From positions 4,770,001 to 4,834,000 of the forward strand of contig NZ_PHHE01000001.1 of the NCBI RefSeq assembly GCF_002813455.1: a stretch of DNA of 64,000 bases, read 5' to 3'. The position numbers and the translations under genes are program-made. The notes below the pieces were generated by a model that saw nothing but the letters and a program-made list of their open reading frames with translations, did no database searches and had not been told where the DNA came from. Source of the stretch: Pseudomonas baetica (lineage in GTDB: Bacteria > Pseudomonadota > Gammaproteobacteria > Pseudomonadales > Pseudomonadaceae). The first letter of the stretch is position 1; every line of letters begins with the position of its first letter. Shown piece by piece: positions 34,926 to 44,188 of the stretch.

Positions 34926-35372
34926 ATGAATCTGCATAACGTTTTGTTCAGCGCCAGCACCCGGGGCGTTTATGTACCGGGTATCAACTCAACCGACATT
35001 CCCGCTGATGTCATCGAAATTCCTCAGACTTATTGGATTTCGCTGCTGCAGCAACTGGCCGTCACTGCAAAAGTGATTGGAGTGCGTGCGGATAACGGCT
35101 ACCCCATTCTTGTTGATCCACCGCCTCCGTCGGCAGAAGCAGCAGCCGACATCGAGCGCCGGTGGCGCACTGCGCAATTGGCTGCCACGGACGGTCTGGT
35201 CGCCCGTGATCGCGATGAGCTCGAGGACGGTGGCGGCACGACGCTGACCACCGAGCAATACGCCGAATTGCAAACCTATCGCCGTCAATTGCGTGACTGG
35301 CCGCAGGGTTCTTTCTTCCCGTTCAGCGAGCATCGACCGGTGGCGCCGAGTTGGTTGGAAGCTGCGTTCTAA
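34926..35372 (+). CDS. fibre chaperone 4
   Basis: 148 aa. WRTAQLAATDGLVARDRDEL, TLTTEQYAELQTYRRQLRDW and RPVAPSWLEAAF match chaperone 3. Starts immediately after the fibre 4 stop. Confidence 0.8.
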   Translation: MNLHNVLFSASTRGVYVPGINSTDIPADVIEIPQTYWISLLQQLAVTAKVIGVRADNGYPILVDPPPPSAEAAADIERRWRTAQLAATDGLVARDRDELEDGGGTTLTTEQYAELQTYRRQLRDWPQGSFFPFSEHRPVAPSWLEAAF

Positions 35373-35487
35373 ATCTGCAGGCCTCAAAGTCAATACTGTT
35401 TCCCCGAAAATTCCGGAAAACAAATGGTTGGCAGTGTTTGGTCGGCAACCATGATTCAATCCCGGCATCCAGGGGGGATTACGCATT

Positions 35488-36054
35488 ATGCAAATAACTG
35501 AAAACAACCTTTTAAACATCATGCCCAACGCCCGCTCCCAAGCGGGCGTTTTTGTTTCTGCGCTCAATAGCGCCATGGCCAACCACCGCATCGATACGCC
35601 TAAACGTGTCGCTGCATTTCTTGCGCAAATAGGCCACGAGTCGGGCCAGTTGCAGTACGTGCGCGAGTTGGGCAACAACCAGTACCTGAGCAAATACGAC
35701 ACCGGCACTCTGGCGTTACGTCTGGGCAATACGCCTGAGGCCGACGGTGATGGGCAAAAGTACCGCGGACGCGGACTGATCCAGATCACCGGACGCGCCA
35801 ACTATCGCCAATGCAGCCTCGGTCTGTTCGGTGATGAGCGCTTGTTGTCCTTGCCGGAACTGTTGGAGCAACCGCAATGGGCCGCCGAATCTGCCGCATG
35901 GTTCTGGGAGAAGAATGGCCTGAACGAACTGGCTGATAGAGATCAGTTCACCACCATCACCCGCCGCATCAACGGCGGGTTGAACGGCCTGCAGGATCGC
36001 CTGGAAATCTGGGCGCGGGCGAGGGCGGTGCTATGCCAATCCTCTGGCGAGTGA
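35488..36054 (+). CDS. endolysin, GH19 chitinase-type muramidase
   Basis: 188 aa. HESGQLQYVRELGNNQYLSK includes the glutamate of the GH19 active site; KYRGRGLIQITGRANYRQCS is the second conserved block and GRGLIQ.TGR is diagnostic. No signal peptide, so it needs the holin (4414-4752) to cross the membrane. Cleaves the cell's own peptidoglycan to release tailocins. Confidence 0.9.
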   Translation: MQITENNLLNIMPNARSQAGVFVSALNSAMANHRIDTPKRVAAFLAQIGHESGQLQYVRELGNNQYLSKYDTGTLALRLGNTPEADGDGQKYRGRGLIQITGRANYRQCSLGLFGDERLLSLPELLEQPQWAAESAAWFWEKNGLNELADRDQFTTITRRINGGLNGLQDRLEIWARARAVLCQSSGE

Positions 36055-36551
36055 TTGGCGTCTTGCTGCTGGCCTTGGGGGCGGCGGCGCTGGCCTGGCA
36101 GTTTCAGGACTGGCGTTACGGTCGGCAGTTGGCCGAGCAGGCTCGGTTAAACGCCGAAACCCTTAGTCAACAGACCACGGCCGCCGCCACGGCACAACAG
36201 GCCGAGCAGGATAAACGTCTGGCACTGGAGCAGCGGCTCGCGGCCAGTGAACGAACCCACTATCGAGCGATGAACGATGCCCAACGTGATCAGGATCGCC
36301 TGCGCGATCGTCTTGCCACTGCTGATGTGCGCCTGTCAGTCCTCCTCGACGCCGGTGACATTGCCGCAGGTTGTGCGGTGCCTGCCTCCGCCGGCACCGG
36401 CGGCGTGGATCATGCAACCGTACGCGCCCGACTTGAGCCGGCGCATGCTCAACGAATTATCGCCATCACCGACACCGGCGACCGCGGACTGATTGCCCTG
36501 CAGGCCTGTCAGGCCTATGTCAGAGCGCTGGCGCCCGAACATTTTGAATAA
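36033..36551 (+). CDS. Rz-like inner membrane spanin (i-spanin)
   Basis: 172 aa. One N-terminal membrane anchor (VIGVLLLALGAAALAWQF, residues about 6-23) and then a long coiled coil rich in Gln, Ala and Arg. With Rz1 it fuses inner and outer membranes in the last lysis step. Starts inside the endolysin gene. Confidence 0.88.
   Translation: MPILWRVIGVLLLALGAAALAWQFQDWRYGRQLAEQARLNAETLSQQTTAAATAQQAEQDKRLALEQRLAASERTHYRAMNDAQRDQDRLRDRLATADVRLSVLLDAGDIAAGCAVPASAGTGGVDHATVRARLEPAHAQRIIAITDTGDRGLIALQACQAYVRALAPEHFE
36277..36492 (+). CDS. Rz1-like outer membrane spanin lipoprotein, nested in Rz
   Basis: 71 aa in the +1 frame within Rz. Signal peptide with lipobox LLMCAC (Cys20 lipid-modified), then a Pro-rich mature part (CLPPPAPAAW). 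Fully embedded architecture, as in many phages. Confidence 0.82.
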   Translation: MPNVIRIACAIVLPLLMCACQSSSTPVTLPQVVRCLPPPAPAAWIMQPYAPDLSRRMLNELSPSPTPATAD

Positions 36552-36619
36552 GCTTGTATATTGAAAGCGCAACCGGCTCGTGTACGGTGGTACCCATTCC
36601 ATCCGATCCGGAGCGCACC

Positions 36620-37120
36620 GTGAAAGAGATCACTCAACTGGCTGCCGAGCTGGGCCGACGTCTGCAAGTGCTCAACACCCACGTCACCACCGCCGAGTCC
36701 TGCACCGGTGGCGGGATAGCCGAAGCCATCACGCGCATTCCAGGCAGCTCGGCGTGGTTCGAGGCCGGTTACGTGACGTACTCCAACCGGCAGAAAACCC
36801 AGCAACTGAATGTGCCGGCCGAGTTGTTCGATACGGTAGGGGCGGTCAGTCGCGAGGTGGTCGAATCGATGGTGCAGGGCGCGCAGAAACACAGCCTGGC
36901 GCGGTTTGCCGTGGCGGTGAGCGGCGTTGCCGGTCCTGACGGCGGCACGCCGAACAAACCGGTGGGCACTGTGTGGCTGGCCTGGGGCGTCGGCGACGTG
37001 GTTTCCAGTGAGGTGCAGCACTTCCCCGGCAACCGCGATGAAGTCCGCCGACAAACGGTGAAGGCCGCGCTAGAGGGGCTCCTGCGACTGGCGGCACGAG
37101 AAATCGAAAATCAGGGGTAG
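36620..37120 (+). CDS. cinA: CinA C-terminal domain, NMN amidohydrolase (PncC)
   Basis: 166 aa from GTG 36620 with GGAG 6 nt upstream; the frame is open upstream to 36554. [20 protein letters not shown] and [20 protein letters not shown] are the family signatures. Converts nicotinamide mononucleotide to nicotinic acid mononucleotide in pyridine nucleotide recycling. Marks the right end of the tailocin site and precedes recA. Confidence 0.92.
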   Translation: MKEITQLAAELGRRLQVLNTHVTTAESCTGGGIAEAITRIPGSSAWFEAGYVTYSNRQKTQQLNVPAELFDTVGAVSREVVESMVQGAQKHSLARFAVAVSGVAGPDGGTPNKPVGTVWLAWGVGDVVSSEVQHFPGNRDEVRRQTVKAALEGLLRLAAREIENQG

Positions 37121-37145
37121 GCGATCCGCGAACGCTGTGGAATAA

Positions 37146-37165
37146 TACTGGCTACTTATACAGGT
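37146..37165 (+). promoter_or_regulatory. LexA box of recA
   Basis: TACTGGCTACTTATACAGGT fits CTG-N10-CAG (37148-37163), 41 bp before the recA start, the expected SOS operator. Confidence 0.92.
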
Positions 37166-37203
37166 GTTGGCCGTCAGGCCTTATTGATTACGTGAGGACT
37201 TTA

Positions 37204-38262
37204 ATGGACGACAACAAGAAGAAAGCCTTGGCTGCGGCCCTGGGTCAGATCGAACGTCAATTCGGCAAGGGTGCCGTAATGCGTATGGGCGATCAGGACC
37301 GTCAGGCGATCCCATCCATCTCCACTGGCTCTCTGGGTCTGGACATTGCACTCGGCATTGGCGGCCTGCCAAAAGGCCGTATCGTTGAAATCTACGGTCC
37401 TGAATCTTCCGGTAAAACCACACTGACGCTGTCCGTGATCGCCCAGGCGCAAAAAGCCGGCGCGACCTGCGCATTCGTCGATGCGGAACACGCCCTCGAC
37501 CCTGAGTACGCCGGCAAACTGGGCGTCAACGTCGATGACCTGCTGGTTTCCCAGCCGGACACTGGCGAACAGGCCCTGGAAATCACCGACATGCTGGTGC
37601 GTTCCAACGCTGTTGACGTGATCATCGTCGACTCCGTGGCTGCACTGGTACCGAAGGCTGAAATCGAAGGCGAAATGGGCGACATGCACGTGGGCCTGCA
37701 AGCCCGTCTGATGTCCCAGGCGCTGCGTAAAATCACCGGTAACATCAAGAACGCCAACTGCCTGGTGATCTTCATCAACCAGATCCGCATGAAGATCGGC
37801 GTGATGTTTGGTAGCCCGGAAACCACCACTGGTGGTAACGCGCTGAAGTTCTACGCTTCGGTCCGTCTCGACATCCGCCGTACCGGCGCGGTGAAGGAAG
37901 GCGACGAAGTGGTCGGCAGCGAAACCCGCGTCAAGGTTGTGAAGAACAAAGTGGCTTCGCCGTTCCGTCAGGCCGAGTTCCAGATTCTTTACGGCAAGGG
38001 CATCTACCTCAACGGCGAGATGATCGACCTGGGCGTACTGCACGGTTTCGTCGAGAAGTCCGGCGCCTGGTATGCCTATGAAGGCACCAAGATCGGTCAG
38101 GGTAAGGCCAACTCGGCCAAGTTCCTGGCAGACAACCCGGAAATCGCCGCCAAGCTCGAGAAGCAACTGCGTGACAAGCTGCTGGCGCCAGCAGCAGACG
38201 TCAAGGCTTCGGCGACCCGTGACAAGGTCGACGATATGGCCGAGGCCGACATCGACGTTTGA
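37204..38262 (+). CDS. recA: RecA recombinase
   Basis: 352 aa. Walker A at residues 65-73 (GPESSGKTT), Walker B in [12 protein letters not shown], loop segments [20 protein letters not shown]. Binds single-stranded DNA, drives strand exchange, and stimulates self-cleavage of LexA and of the two S24 repressors in this window. ATG 37204 chosen ([10 protein letters not shown]), 8 nt after GAGGA. Confidence 0.98.
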   Translation: MDDNKKKALAAALGQIERQFGKGAVMRMGDQDRQAIPSISTGSLGLDIALGIGGLPKGRIVEIYGPESSGKTTLTLSVIAQAQKAGATCAFVDAEHALDPEYAGKLGVNVDDLLVSQPDTGEQALEITDMLVRSNAVDVIIVDSVAALVPKAEIEGEMGDMHVGLQARLMSQALRKITGNIKNANCLVIFINQIRMKIGVMFGSPETTTGGNALKFYASVRLDIRRTGAVKEGDEVVGSETRVKVVKNKVASPFRQAEFQILYGKGIYLNGEMIDLGVLHGFVEKSGAWYAYEGTKIGQGKANSAKFLADNPEIAAKLEKQLRDKLLAPAADVKASATRDKVDDMAEADIDV

Positions 38263-38271
38263 AGTCTTTGA

Positions 38272-38739
38272 ATGACACTTGTACTGGATACCCTCGTCGC
38301 GGTGCGGCGAACCGCCATGGACCTGCTCGCACGTCGCGAGCACGGTCGAGTCGAACTGACGCGTAAACTGCGTCAGCGCGGTGCTCCGGCGGAGATGATC
38401 GAAACAGCCCTCGACCGTTTGACGGAAGAAGGGCTGCTTTCCGAAGCCCGTTATCTTGAAAGCTTTGTTTCCTACCGAGCGCGTTCCGGCTATGGCCCTC
38501 TGCGAATCCGCGAGGAACTCGGCCAGCGCGGCCTACAACGCGCTGATATCGAACTCGCCCTGCGCGAAAGCGGTATCAGTTGGCAGGAGCAACTTCAGGA
38601 AACGTGGCAGCGAAAGTTCTCCGGACATCTGCCGATTGATGCCAAGGAACGGGCCAAACAAGGCCGCTTCCTTGCCTATCGGGGCTTCTCGATGGAGATG
38701 ATCAATCGCTTGTTCAGCGGCAGAGGAATGGACGATTAA
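38272..38739 (+). CDS. recX: RecX regulatory protein
   Basis: 155 aa, 9 bp after rec[40 protein letters not shown] and the C-terminal [20 protein letters not shown] are RecX motifs. Inhibits RecA filament growth; co-transcribed with recA. Confidence 0.95.
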   Translation: MTLVLDTLVAVRRTAMDLLARREHGRVELTRKLRQRGAPAEMIETALDRLTEEGLLSEARYLESFVSYRARSGYGPLRIREELGQRGLQRADIELALRESGISWQEQLQETWQRKFSGHLPIDAKERAKQGRFLAYRGFSMEMINRLFSGRGMDD

Positions 38740-38743
38740 ACGA

Positions 38744-38780
38744 AAACGGCCCGCTATGAAAATAGCGGGCCGTTTTTTTT
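38744..38780. terminator. bidirectional intrinsic terminator
   Basis: Stem AAACGGCCCGCTAT/ATAGCGGGCCGTTT with T run on the plus strand and an A run on the left, between convergent recX and the LOG-family gene. Confidence 0.93.
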
Positions 38781-38786
38781 TGCCTT

Positions 38787-39905
38787 TTAAATGACTTTCG
38801 ACGGTTCTCGGCTGCGTTGCGCGGTCGGTGGTTTGGAGTCGGCCCAGTTTTCCGGCAAGTTGATGTAGTCCACCAACTCCCTCAAACGCCCGTGATTCCT
38901 GGCGTTGAAAGCAAAGGCCAACCGCGTCAGGTGGCTGAACTGCGCTTCATCGTGTTCTTCGCCAGCGTAGGCGTGTTGATGGAACTGGTCGCTCAGGCAA
39001 AGATCGGCAAAGGCTTCCTGCATATGCTCCAGCGCCTGGTCGCTGAGCTTGTGATTCATGCGGATCACGAATTGGCGCTTGAGCCAGCGGCTGGAGTGGA
39101 AGTTGCTGTAGAACTGGTTGATCTGTTCCACCGCTTCCTCGACGGTGTAGAACAGCCGCATCAGCTTCGTGTCGGTTGGCAAAATGTAGTGGTTGTCTGC
39201 CAATTGCTGGTGGATGAAATCCATCGCCCCCTGCCAGAACGTGCCGCCTGGCGCGTCGAGCAATACCACCGGCACCAATGGGCTTTTGCCGGTCTGGATC
39301 AGCGTCAGCACTTCCAGCGCTTCGTCCAGCGTGCCGAAACCGCCCGGGCACAACACCAAGGCATCGGCTTCCTTGACGAAGAACAACTTGCGGGTGAAGA
39401 AAAAGTGGAAAGGCAACAGATTGCCGGTGCCGCCCACGGTGGGATTGGCATGTTGCTCGAAGGGCAGGGTGATATTGAATCCCAGGCTGTGATCCCGGCC
39501 AGCACCTTCATGTGCGGCGGCCATGATGCCGCCACCGGCACCGGTGATGACCATCATGTCGGAACGTGTCAGTGCCGCGCCGAGTTCGCGAGCCATCGCA
39601 TACAGTGGATGTTCGACTGGCGTGCGCGCCGAGCCGAACACGGTGACTTTGCGTCGCCCCTTGAATTGCTCCAGCACCCGAAACGCCTGTTCCAGTTCGC
39701 GCAGGGCTTGCAGGGTTATCTTGGCGTTCCAGCGGTTGTGATCTTCTTGGGCCATGCGCAGCACGGTCAGGATCATGTCGCGGTAGATGGGGAGATTCGG
39801 GCTGTTGGGTGAAACATGGTTGAGTTGTTCTTCGACCTTGCTGATGAGGTCGGGGCCGCTTTCTTGAAAATGACGGCTGAGCAGGTCATTCGGTTGGTAA
39901 GGCAT
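38787..39905 (-). CDS. LOG-family nucleotide monophosphate phosphoribohydrolase-like protein
   Basis: 372 aa. The Rossmann-type core has GSARTPVEHPLYAMARELGA, VITGAGGGIMAAAHEGAG and the catalytic PGGFGTLDEALEVLTLIQTG. Longer than plant LOG-type proteins (about 200 aa) owing to N- and C-terminal helical parts, as in bacterial TIGR00730-related proteins. Probably hydrolyses nucleoside 5'-monophosphates to base and ribose phosphate. Confidence 0.82.
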   Translation of the reverse strand: MPYQPNDLLSRHFQESGPDLISKVEEQLNHVSPNSPNLPIYRDMILTVLRMAQEDHNRWNAKITLQALRELEQAFRVLEQFKGRRKVTVFGSARTPVEHPLYAMARELGAALTRSDMMVITGAGGGIMAAAHEGAGRDHSLGFNITLPFEQHANPTVGGTGNLLPFHFFFTRKLFFVKEADALVLCPGGFGTLDEALEVLTLIQTGKSPLVPVVLLDAPGGTFWQGAMDFIHQQLADNHYILPTDTKLMRLFYTVEEAVEQINQFYSNFHSSRWLKRQFVIRMNHKLSDQALEHMQEAFADLCLSDQFHQHAYAGEEHDEAQFSHLTRLAFAFNARNHGRLRELVDYINLPENWADSKPPTAQRSREPSKVI

Positions 39906-40255
39906 TCAACGTCTCCTTCTGCACAGAGCCTGTAGCGCTGACGAACGGCGTCAGTGCCGCGCTGCAAAAAAACACAATCGGCAGTTCCTTTCCTGCCGCT
40001 GACAACTGATCGGGAATACTCTGAATCTAGACCCTTGCGCGTCTTCGTGCTGACTTGATCATGGCGCTGCAAAGTTCTGCATGGCAACCGCTTGTGGAAT
40101 TTTGCGCCAAGGCGTCACCGCTCGTCCGAACGTGCGCCGGGCAGTAAACCCTCTGATTAACTAATGTACAGGCACTGGACGACAACTTCGCGTCAACAGA
40201 TGTACGCAAGGCGCACGCTATTCAAGGATTTGTGGGTGGCAAGGAGGCGGGACAC
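39906..40255. other. intergenic region, promoters of divergent genes
   Basis: 350 bp between divergent genes with no frame of convincing coding quality. Expected to hold the promoters of both. No clear hairpin or palindrome noted. AAGGAGG at 40241-40247 serves the next gene. Confidence 0.4.
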
Positions 40256-40450
40256 ATGGTCAGAGTGATGCTGGAGATCGATACGCAGCTGTATCGGATG
40301 TTGAAGGCGTCAGCCGAGACTAACCAAGTGAGTCTCGAGGAGGAGTGTTGCCGAAGGTTGGCAGGCGGAGAACGCCGATCGCGTTATTTACAGGCGCTGG
40401 TGGCCGAATTGCGCGCCGAGGATGAACAGCGGCGCGCCAACTCACGATGA
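40256..40450 (+). CDS. small hypothetical protein, possible ribbon-helix-helix fold
   Basis: 64 aa from ATG 40256, 8 nt after AAGGAGG. MVRVMLEIDTQLYRMLKASA then ETNQVSLEEECCRRLAGG has the beta-helix-helix pattern of small Arc/MetJ-type DNA-binding proteins, but nothing is proven. Convergent with the next gene, ends touching. Confidence 0.6.
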   Translation: MVRVMLEIDTQLYRMLKASAETNQVSLEEECCRRLAGGERRSRYLQALVAELRAEDEQRRANSR

Positions 40451-40876
40451 TTACTTTTTCTTGGCAGGAGCGGCTTTCGGGCAATCGGCGTCCTGATAGC
40501 TGGCCGAACCGATGGCACGATTGGTCTTGACCTCGGTGAAGTCGTAACGCATCACGGCACCCTTGGCCATCAATTTGCGATAAGACGGGTTGTTGCACAC
40601 CGAAGCACCCAACTGGAAGTACACGGCTTTAGGGTCCGCGCGCATTTTTTCGGCATGGCTGGCCTGCACGCTCAGGTGGTTGATCAGTGTGGTGCCTTCA
40701 ACGGTGTAGCCCTGATCAAGAATGTCTTCATTGATTGCCCGTGGCGTGCCGACGCTGCTTTGGGCGGCGACGTTGCGCAGCTCTCTGTTTAGATTCTGCT
40801 CACTCAAGGACGCAGCCTGAGCGGTGAAGGACGACGCCAGCAGAATGGCAGCGGTGGGAACGATAAGGCGCAGCAT
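40451..40876 (-). CDS. PA3611-like secreted quorum-sensing-regulated protein
   Basis: 141 aa from ATG at 40876 with AGGAG upstream. Signal peptide residues 1-21 (LIVPTAAILLASSFTAQA). Mature part has VGTPRAINEDILDQGYTVEG and ASVCNNPSYRKLMAKGAVMR with paired cysteines, matching the PA3611 family. Periplasmic or secreted; function unknown. Confidence 0.78.
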   Translation of the reverse strand: MLRLIVPTAAILLASSFTAQAASLSEQNLNRELRNVAAQSSVGTPRAINEDILDQGYTVEGTTLINHLSVQASHAEKMRADPKAVYFQLGASVCNNPSYRKLMAKGAVMRYDFTEVKTNRAIGSASYQDADCPKAAPAKKK

Positions 40877-41065
40877 GAAACTCTCCTGGTTCAGTGACTG
40901 GTGGTTCGACCAGCCACGTGACTGTGCGTTCAGTGGCGGCGAATTATAGGGGAGCCGGTCTGGACGGTACAGGGTTGTGCCCGTCGCTCTGGTAAACTGC
41001 CGGTCTTTATTGCCCTGCCGAGTGTTGTTCGTGTCGAGTTTCCCTGTCTGCCGGCCTTGCCTGCG

Positions 41066-41812
41066 ATGAACCATGCCCCCAACGCCGTAGCCCGCCTGCG
41101 CGATCAGCGCGAAGACGAGGGCATCAAGCCGATTCAAGCCCGGGGCTTTCGCTCCGAGCGTTGCCGCGACTGCCGCGTGATCATCAGCCATTGCCTGTGC
41201 GCCTGGCGGCCAACGGTCGACACCCGTTCCGGCGTGTGCCTGATCATGACCGGCAAGGAAGTGTTCAAACCGAGCAACACCGGTTGGCTGATTGCCGATG
41301 TGGTGCGCGATAACCACGCGTTCATCTGGTCGCGCACCGAGCCCGACCCGCAGATGCTGGCGCTGCTCCACGATCCACAATGGCAGCCCTATCTGGTGTT
41401 TCCCGGCGAATACGTCGAGCCGTCGCGCGTGACCAACACCGTTGCCCCCGATAACAGCAAGCGTCCGCTGTTCATTCTGCTCGACGCGACCTGGACCGAG
41501 GCACGCAAGATCTTCCGCAAGAGTCCCTACTTCGACCGCTTGCCGATTCTCAGCCTGCTCCCCGACAAGCTGTCGCGCTATCGCTTGCGGCGCTCGACGC
41601 GCAGCGAGCACCTGTGCACCGCCGAAGTCGCTGCGTTATGCCTGGAACTGGCAGGTGACAGTGACGCCGCTTCGGCGCTCGACGCTTATTTCGACGTGTT
41701 CAGCCAGCATTACCTGGGGGCCAAACAGCAACTGGACGTGAATGAAGCCACGCCGGCTCACGCCGAGTTGCAACCCTATATACGAAAGCCGCAGCCGGAG
41801 TTGGCCCAATAG
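41066..41812 (+). CDS. DTW domain tRNA-uridine aminocarboxypropyltransferase
   Basis: About 248 aa. The DTW family motif is present as LDATWTEARKIFRKSP, after an N-terminal cysteine cluster (CRDCRVIISHCLCAW). These enzymes add the acp group to uridine 47 of tRNA. Start uncertain: ATG 41066 preferred over TTG 41057. Confidence 0.85.
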   Translation: MNHAPNAVARLRDQREDEGIKPIQARGFRSERCRDCRVIISHCLCAWRPTVDTRSGVCLIMTGKEVFKPSNTGWLIADVVRDNHAFIWSRTEPDPQMLALLHDPQWQPYLVFPGEYVEPSRVTNTVAPDNSKRPLFILLDATWTEARKIFRKSPYFDRLPILSLLPDKLSRYRLRRSTRSEHLCTAEVAALCLELAGDSDAASALDAYFDVFSQHYLGAKQQLDVNEATPAHAELQPYIRKPQPELAQ

Positions 41813-42035
41813 TGGCCCATACTGTATGTAGCGGCGGCCGTGCTGCTTGACCACCCGGTTTTCGCTGGGCATGCTTGGCGCCGATTAGGGTGCGGCCAAG
41901 GTTTGAAACGCCGTGTTTGCTGGTTATTGGCGTTGAACGTGCCCCTGTAGATACCGCTATAAGGCGGCATCTTGAGTTGCTTTGGCCAGACCCAAATGCA
42001 CCGGGTCTGCCATCAAAAACAGGATCATTTGAAAA

Positions 42036-42686
42036 ATGGCCACATACGACATCCTGATTGCCGATGATCACCCCCTGTTTCGTAGCGCTCTGCATCAAGC
42101 GGTGACGCTAGGCCTTGGCGCGGACGTGCGACTGGTGGAAGTGGCGAGCATCGCCGAACTGGAAACGCGCCTGACCGAAAAGGCTGATTGGGATCTGGTC
42201 CTGCTGGATCTGAACATGCCCGGCGCATTCGGGTTTTCCGGGCTGGTGATGTTGCGCGGACAATACCCGCAGATTCCGGTGGTAATGGTCTCGGCGCAGG
42301 AAGAAGCCTCGGTGATGGTCAAGTCCCGTGAATTCGGGGCCAGTGGCTTTATTCCCAAGTCCAGTGGCCTGAGCGTGATTCAGGAAGCGGTGCGTAAAGT
42401 GCTCGATGGCGATGTGTTCTGGCCGCCGCAGGCGTTCGAAGCGGTCAGCGTTTCCGCCGAAGCCAAGGCCGCCAGCGATGGCCTGGCGAGCCTGACACCC
42501 CAGCAGTTCCGCGTATTGACCATGGTGTGCGAGGGCCTGCTGAACAAGCAGATTGCCTATGAATTGAGCGTGTCGGAAGCGACCATCAAGGCCCACGTCA
42601 CGGCGATCTTTCGCAAGTTGAATGTGCGTACCCGGACGCAGGCCGCGTTGCTCTTGCAACAACTTGAGTCAATTCCGAGCCAATAA
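42036..42686 (+). CDS. erdR: NarL/LuxR-type response regulator ErdR
   Basis: 216 aa. Receiver domain with ADDHPLFRS and phospho-acceptor Asp in LVLLDLNMPG; C-terminal LuxR HTH (TPQQFRVLTMVCEGLLNKQI, ELSVSEATIKAHVTAIFRKL). Sequence and position before dgkA fit ErdR, which controls ethanol and acetate metabolism genes such as acs. No sensor kinase gene adjoins it. Confidence 0.85.
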   Translation: MATYDILIADDHPLFRSALHQAVTLGLGADVRLVEVASIAELETRLTEKADWDLVLLDLNMPGAFGFSGLVMLRGQYPQIPVVMVSAQEEASVMVKSREFGASGFIPKSSGLSVIQEAVRKVLDGDVFWPPQAFEAVSVSAEAKAASDGLASLTPQQFRVLTMVCEGLLNKQIAYELSVSEATIKAHVTAIFRKLNVRTRTQAALLLQQLESIPSQ

Positions 42687-42760
42687 AGCCTGGCGCCTTC
42701 ACGCTTTTTTGACTTTCGTTGATCTAGCTTTCCCATTCCTTTTTGGTTGGTTTCTACCTT

Positions 42761-43123
42761 ATGTCACCTTTCAAGGGCCAGACCGGCCTGAAACGCATCC
42801 TTAACGCTTCCGGTTACTCGCTGGACGGCCTGCGCGCAGCCTTCACTGGCGAAGCGGCGTTCCGTCAACTGGTGCTGCTCAACGTGGTGCTGATTCCGCT
42901 GACATTCTTCCTCAATGTCAGCCGCGTCGAACAGGCGCTGCTGATCGCCGTGTGCTTGCTGGCGTTGATTGTCGAGTTGCTGAATTCGGCGGTGGAAGCG
43001 GCCATTGACCGTATCTCGCTGGAACTGCACCCACTGTCCAAGAACGCCAAGGACATGGGCAGCGCCGCGCAATTCGTGGCCTTGAGCATGATTGCTCTGG
43101 TCTGGGCAGTGATTCTGCTTTAA
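42761..43123 (+). CDS. dgkA: diacylglycerol kinase
   Basis: 120 aa with three membrane segments (about 36-53, 58-75, 99-119). KGQTGLKRILNASGYSLDGL, EAAFRQLVLLNV and ELLNSAVEAAIDRI are DgkA motifs. Recycles diacylglycerol to phosphatidate in the inner membrane. Confidence 0.95.
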   Translation: MSPFKGQTGLKRILNASGYSLDGLRAAFTGEAAFRQLVLLNVVLIPLTFFLNVSRVEQALLIAVCLLALIVELLNSAVEAAIDRISLELHPLSKNAKDMGSAAQFVALSMIALVWAVILL

Positions 43124-44046
43124 GCAATCGTCGGCAAGACGATCTCGTCGCTGCGCTGCACCCCGGCGGTGAAAGCGCGGCACAACTCGAGAAACTCGCG
43201 CATTGCCGAGGTCTGGTATTTCTGCTTGTGCCAGATGAAGTAGAACTGCCGCGCCAGATCCAGATCCGGCGTCTCCACCGCCACCAGACTGCCGCGGCGG
43301 AAGGCATCTCGCAGAGCCAGCCGCGAGATGCAGCCAATCCCCAGCCCCGATTCCACCGCGCGTTTGATCGCTTCGGTGTGCTCCAGCTCCAGACGGATAT
43401 TCAGCGCACTGCGATGGTGACGCATGGCCTGATCGAAGGTCAGGCGCGTACCGGAACCCTGCTCGCGCAGAATCCACGCTTCGTGCGTCAACTCTTCCAT
43501 GGTCGCGCTGCCGCGTTTGGCCAGCGGATGCTGCGGCGCGCAGAACACCACCAGCTCATCCTCGACCCAGCTCTGCACTTCGATGTCCGGGTGACTGCAA
43601 TCGCCTTCGATTAGACCCAGATCAATTTCATAGTGAGCGACTTGTTGCACGATATTGGCCGTGTTCTGCACGTGCAGCTTCACCTGACTTTCCGGGTGGC
43701 GCTGCATGAAACTGCCAATCAGCAGGGTGGCCAGATAATTGCCGATGGTCAGCGTTGCCCCCACTGATAGCGAGCCGAAACCGGATTTGCCGTTGAGCAG
43801 GTCTTCGATTTCCTTGGATTGGTCGAGCAGCGCCACGGCTTGCGGCAGCAACTGTTTGCCCAGGGCGTTGAGACTCAGCCGTTTGCCGGCACGGTCAAAC
43901 AGCTGGCAGCTGGACTGGCGCTCCAGTTCGGTGATCGAAGTGCTTGCCGCCGATTGCGAGAGGTTGAGCAGACCCGCAGCACGGGATACGCTTTCCTGTT
44001 GGGCGACAGCGACGAAGACTTGCAGTTGACGGAGAGTAAATCGCAT
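43120..44046 (-). CDS. finR: LysR-type regulator FinR
   Basis: 308 aa from ATG at 44046 (MRFTLRQLQVFVAVAQQESV). N-terminal winged HTH and periplasmic-binding-like effector domain. Divergent from fpr, as for FinR, which activates fpr in response to superoxide and sulfur stress in pseudomonads. Overlaps the end of dgkA by 4 bp. Confidence 0.87.
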   Translation of the reverse strand: MRFTLRQLQVFVAVAQQESVSRAAGLLNLSQSAASTSITELERQSSCQLFDRAGKRLSLNALGKQLLPQAVALLDQSKEIEDLLNGKSGFGSLSVGATLTIGNYLATLLIGSFMQRHPESQVKLHVQNTANIVQQVAHYEIDLGLIEGDCSHPDIEVQSWVEDELVVFCAPQHPLAKRGSATMEELTHEAWILREQGSGTRLTFDQAMRHHRSALNIRLELEHTEAIKRAVESGLGIGCISRLALRDAFRRGSLVAVETPDLDLARQFYFIWHKQKYQTSAMREFLELCRAFTAGVQRSDEIVLPTIA

Positions 44047-44188
44047 ATCGATATAACCGATAACCCTTATCTTAATAATCCAGTTAACAGATATTGTCAG
44101 CGCTATTAGAATGCGATGCAATTGCGCACCATCGGCATTTTTTCAGCCCAGAGCAAGCGCAGAGCCAATATCCAGGAGTCAAACGTAC

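Noticed and set aside
2514..36551. The 34-kb tail locus considered as an intact prophage
   Set aside because: No capsid, portal, terminase, replication or integrase genes; lies in the known tailocin site next to cinA-recA.
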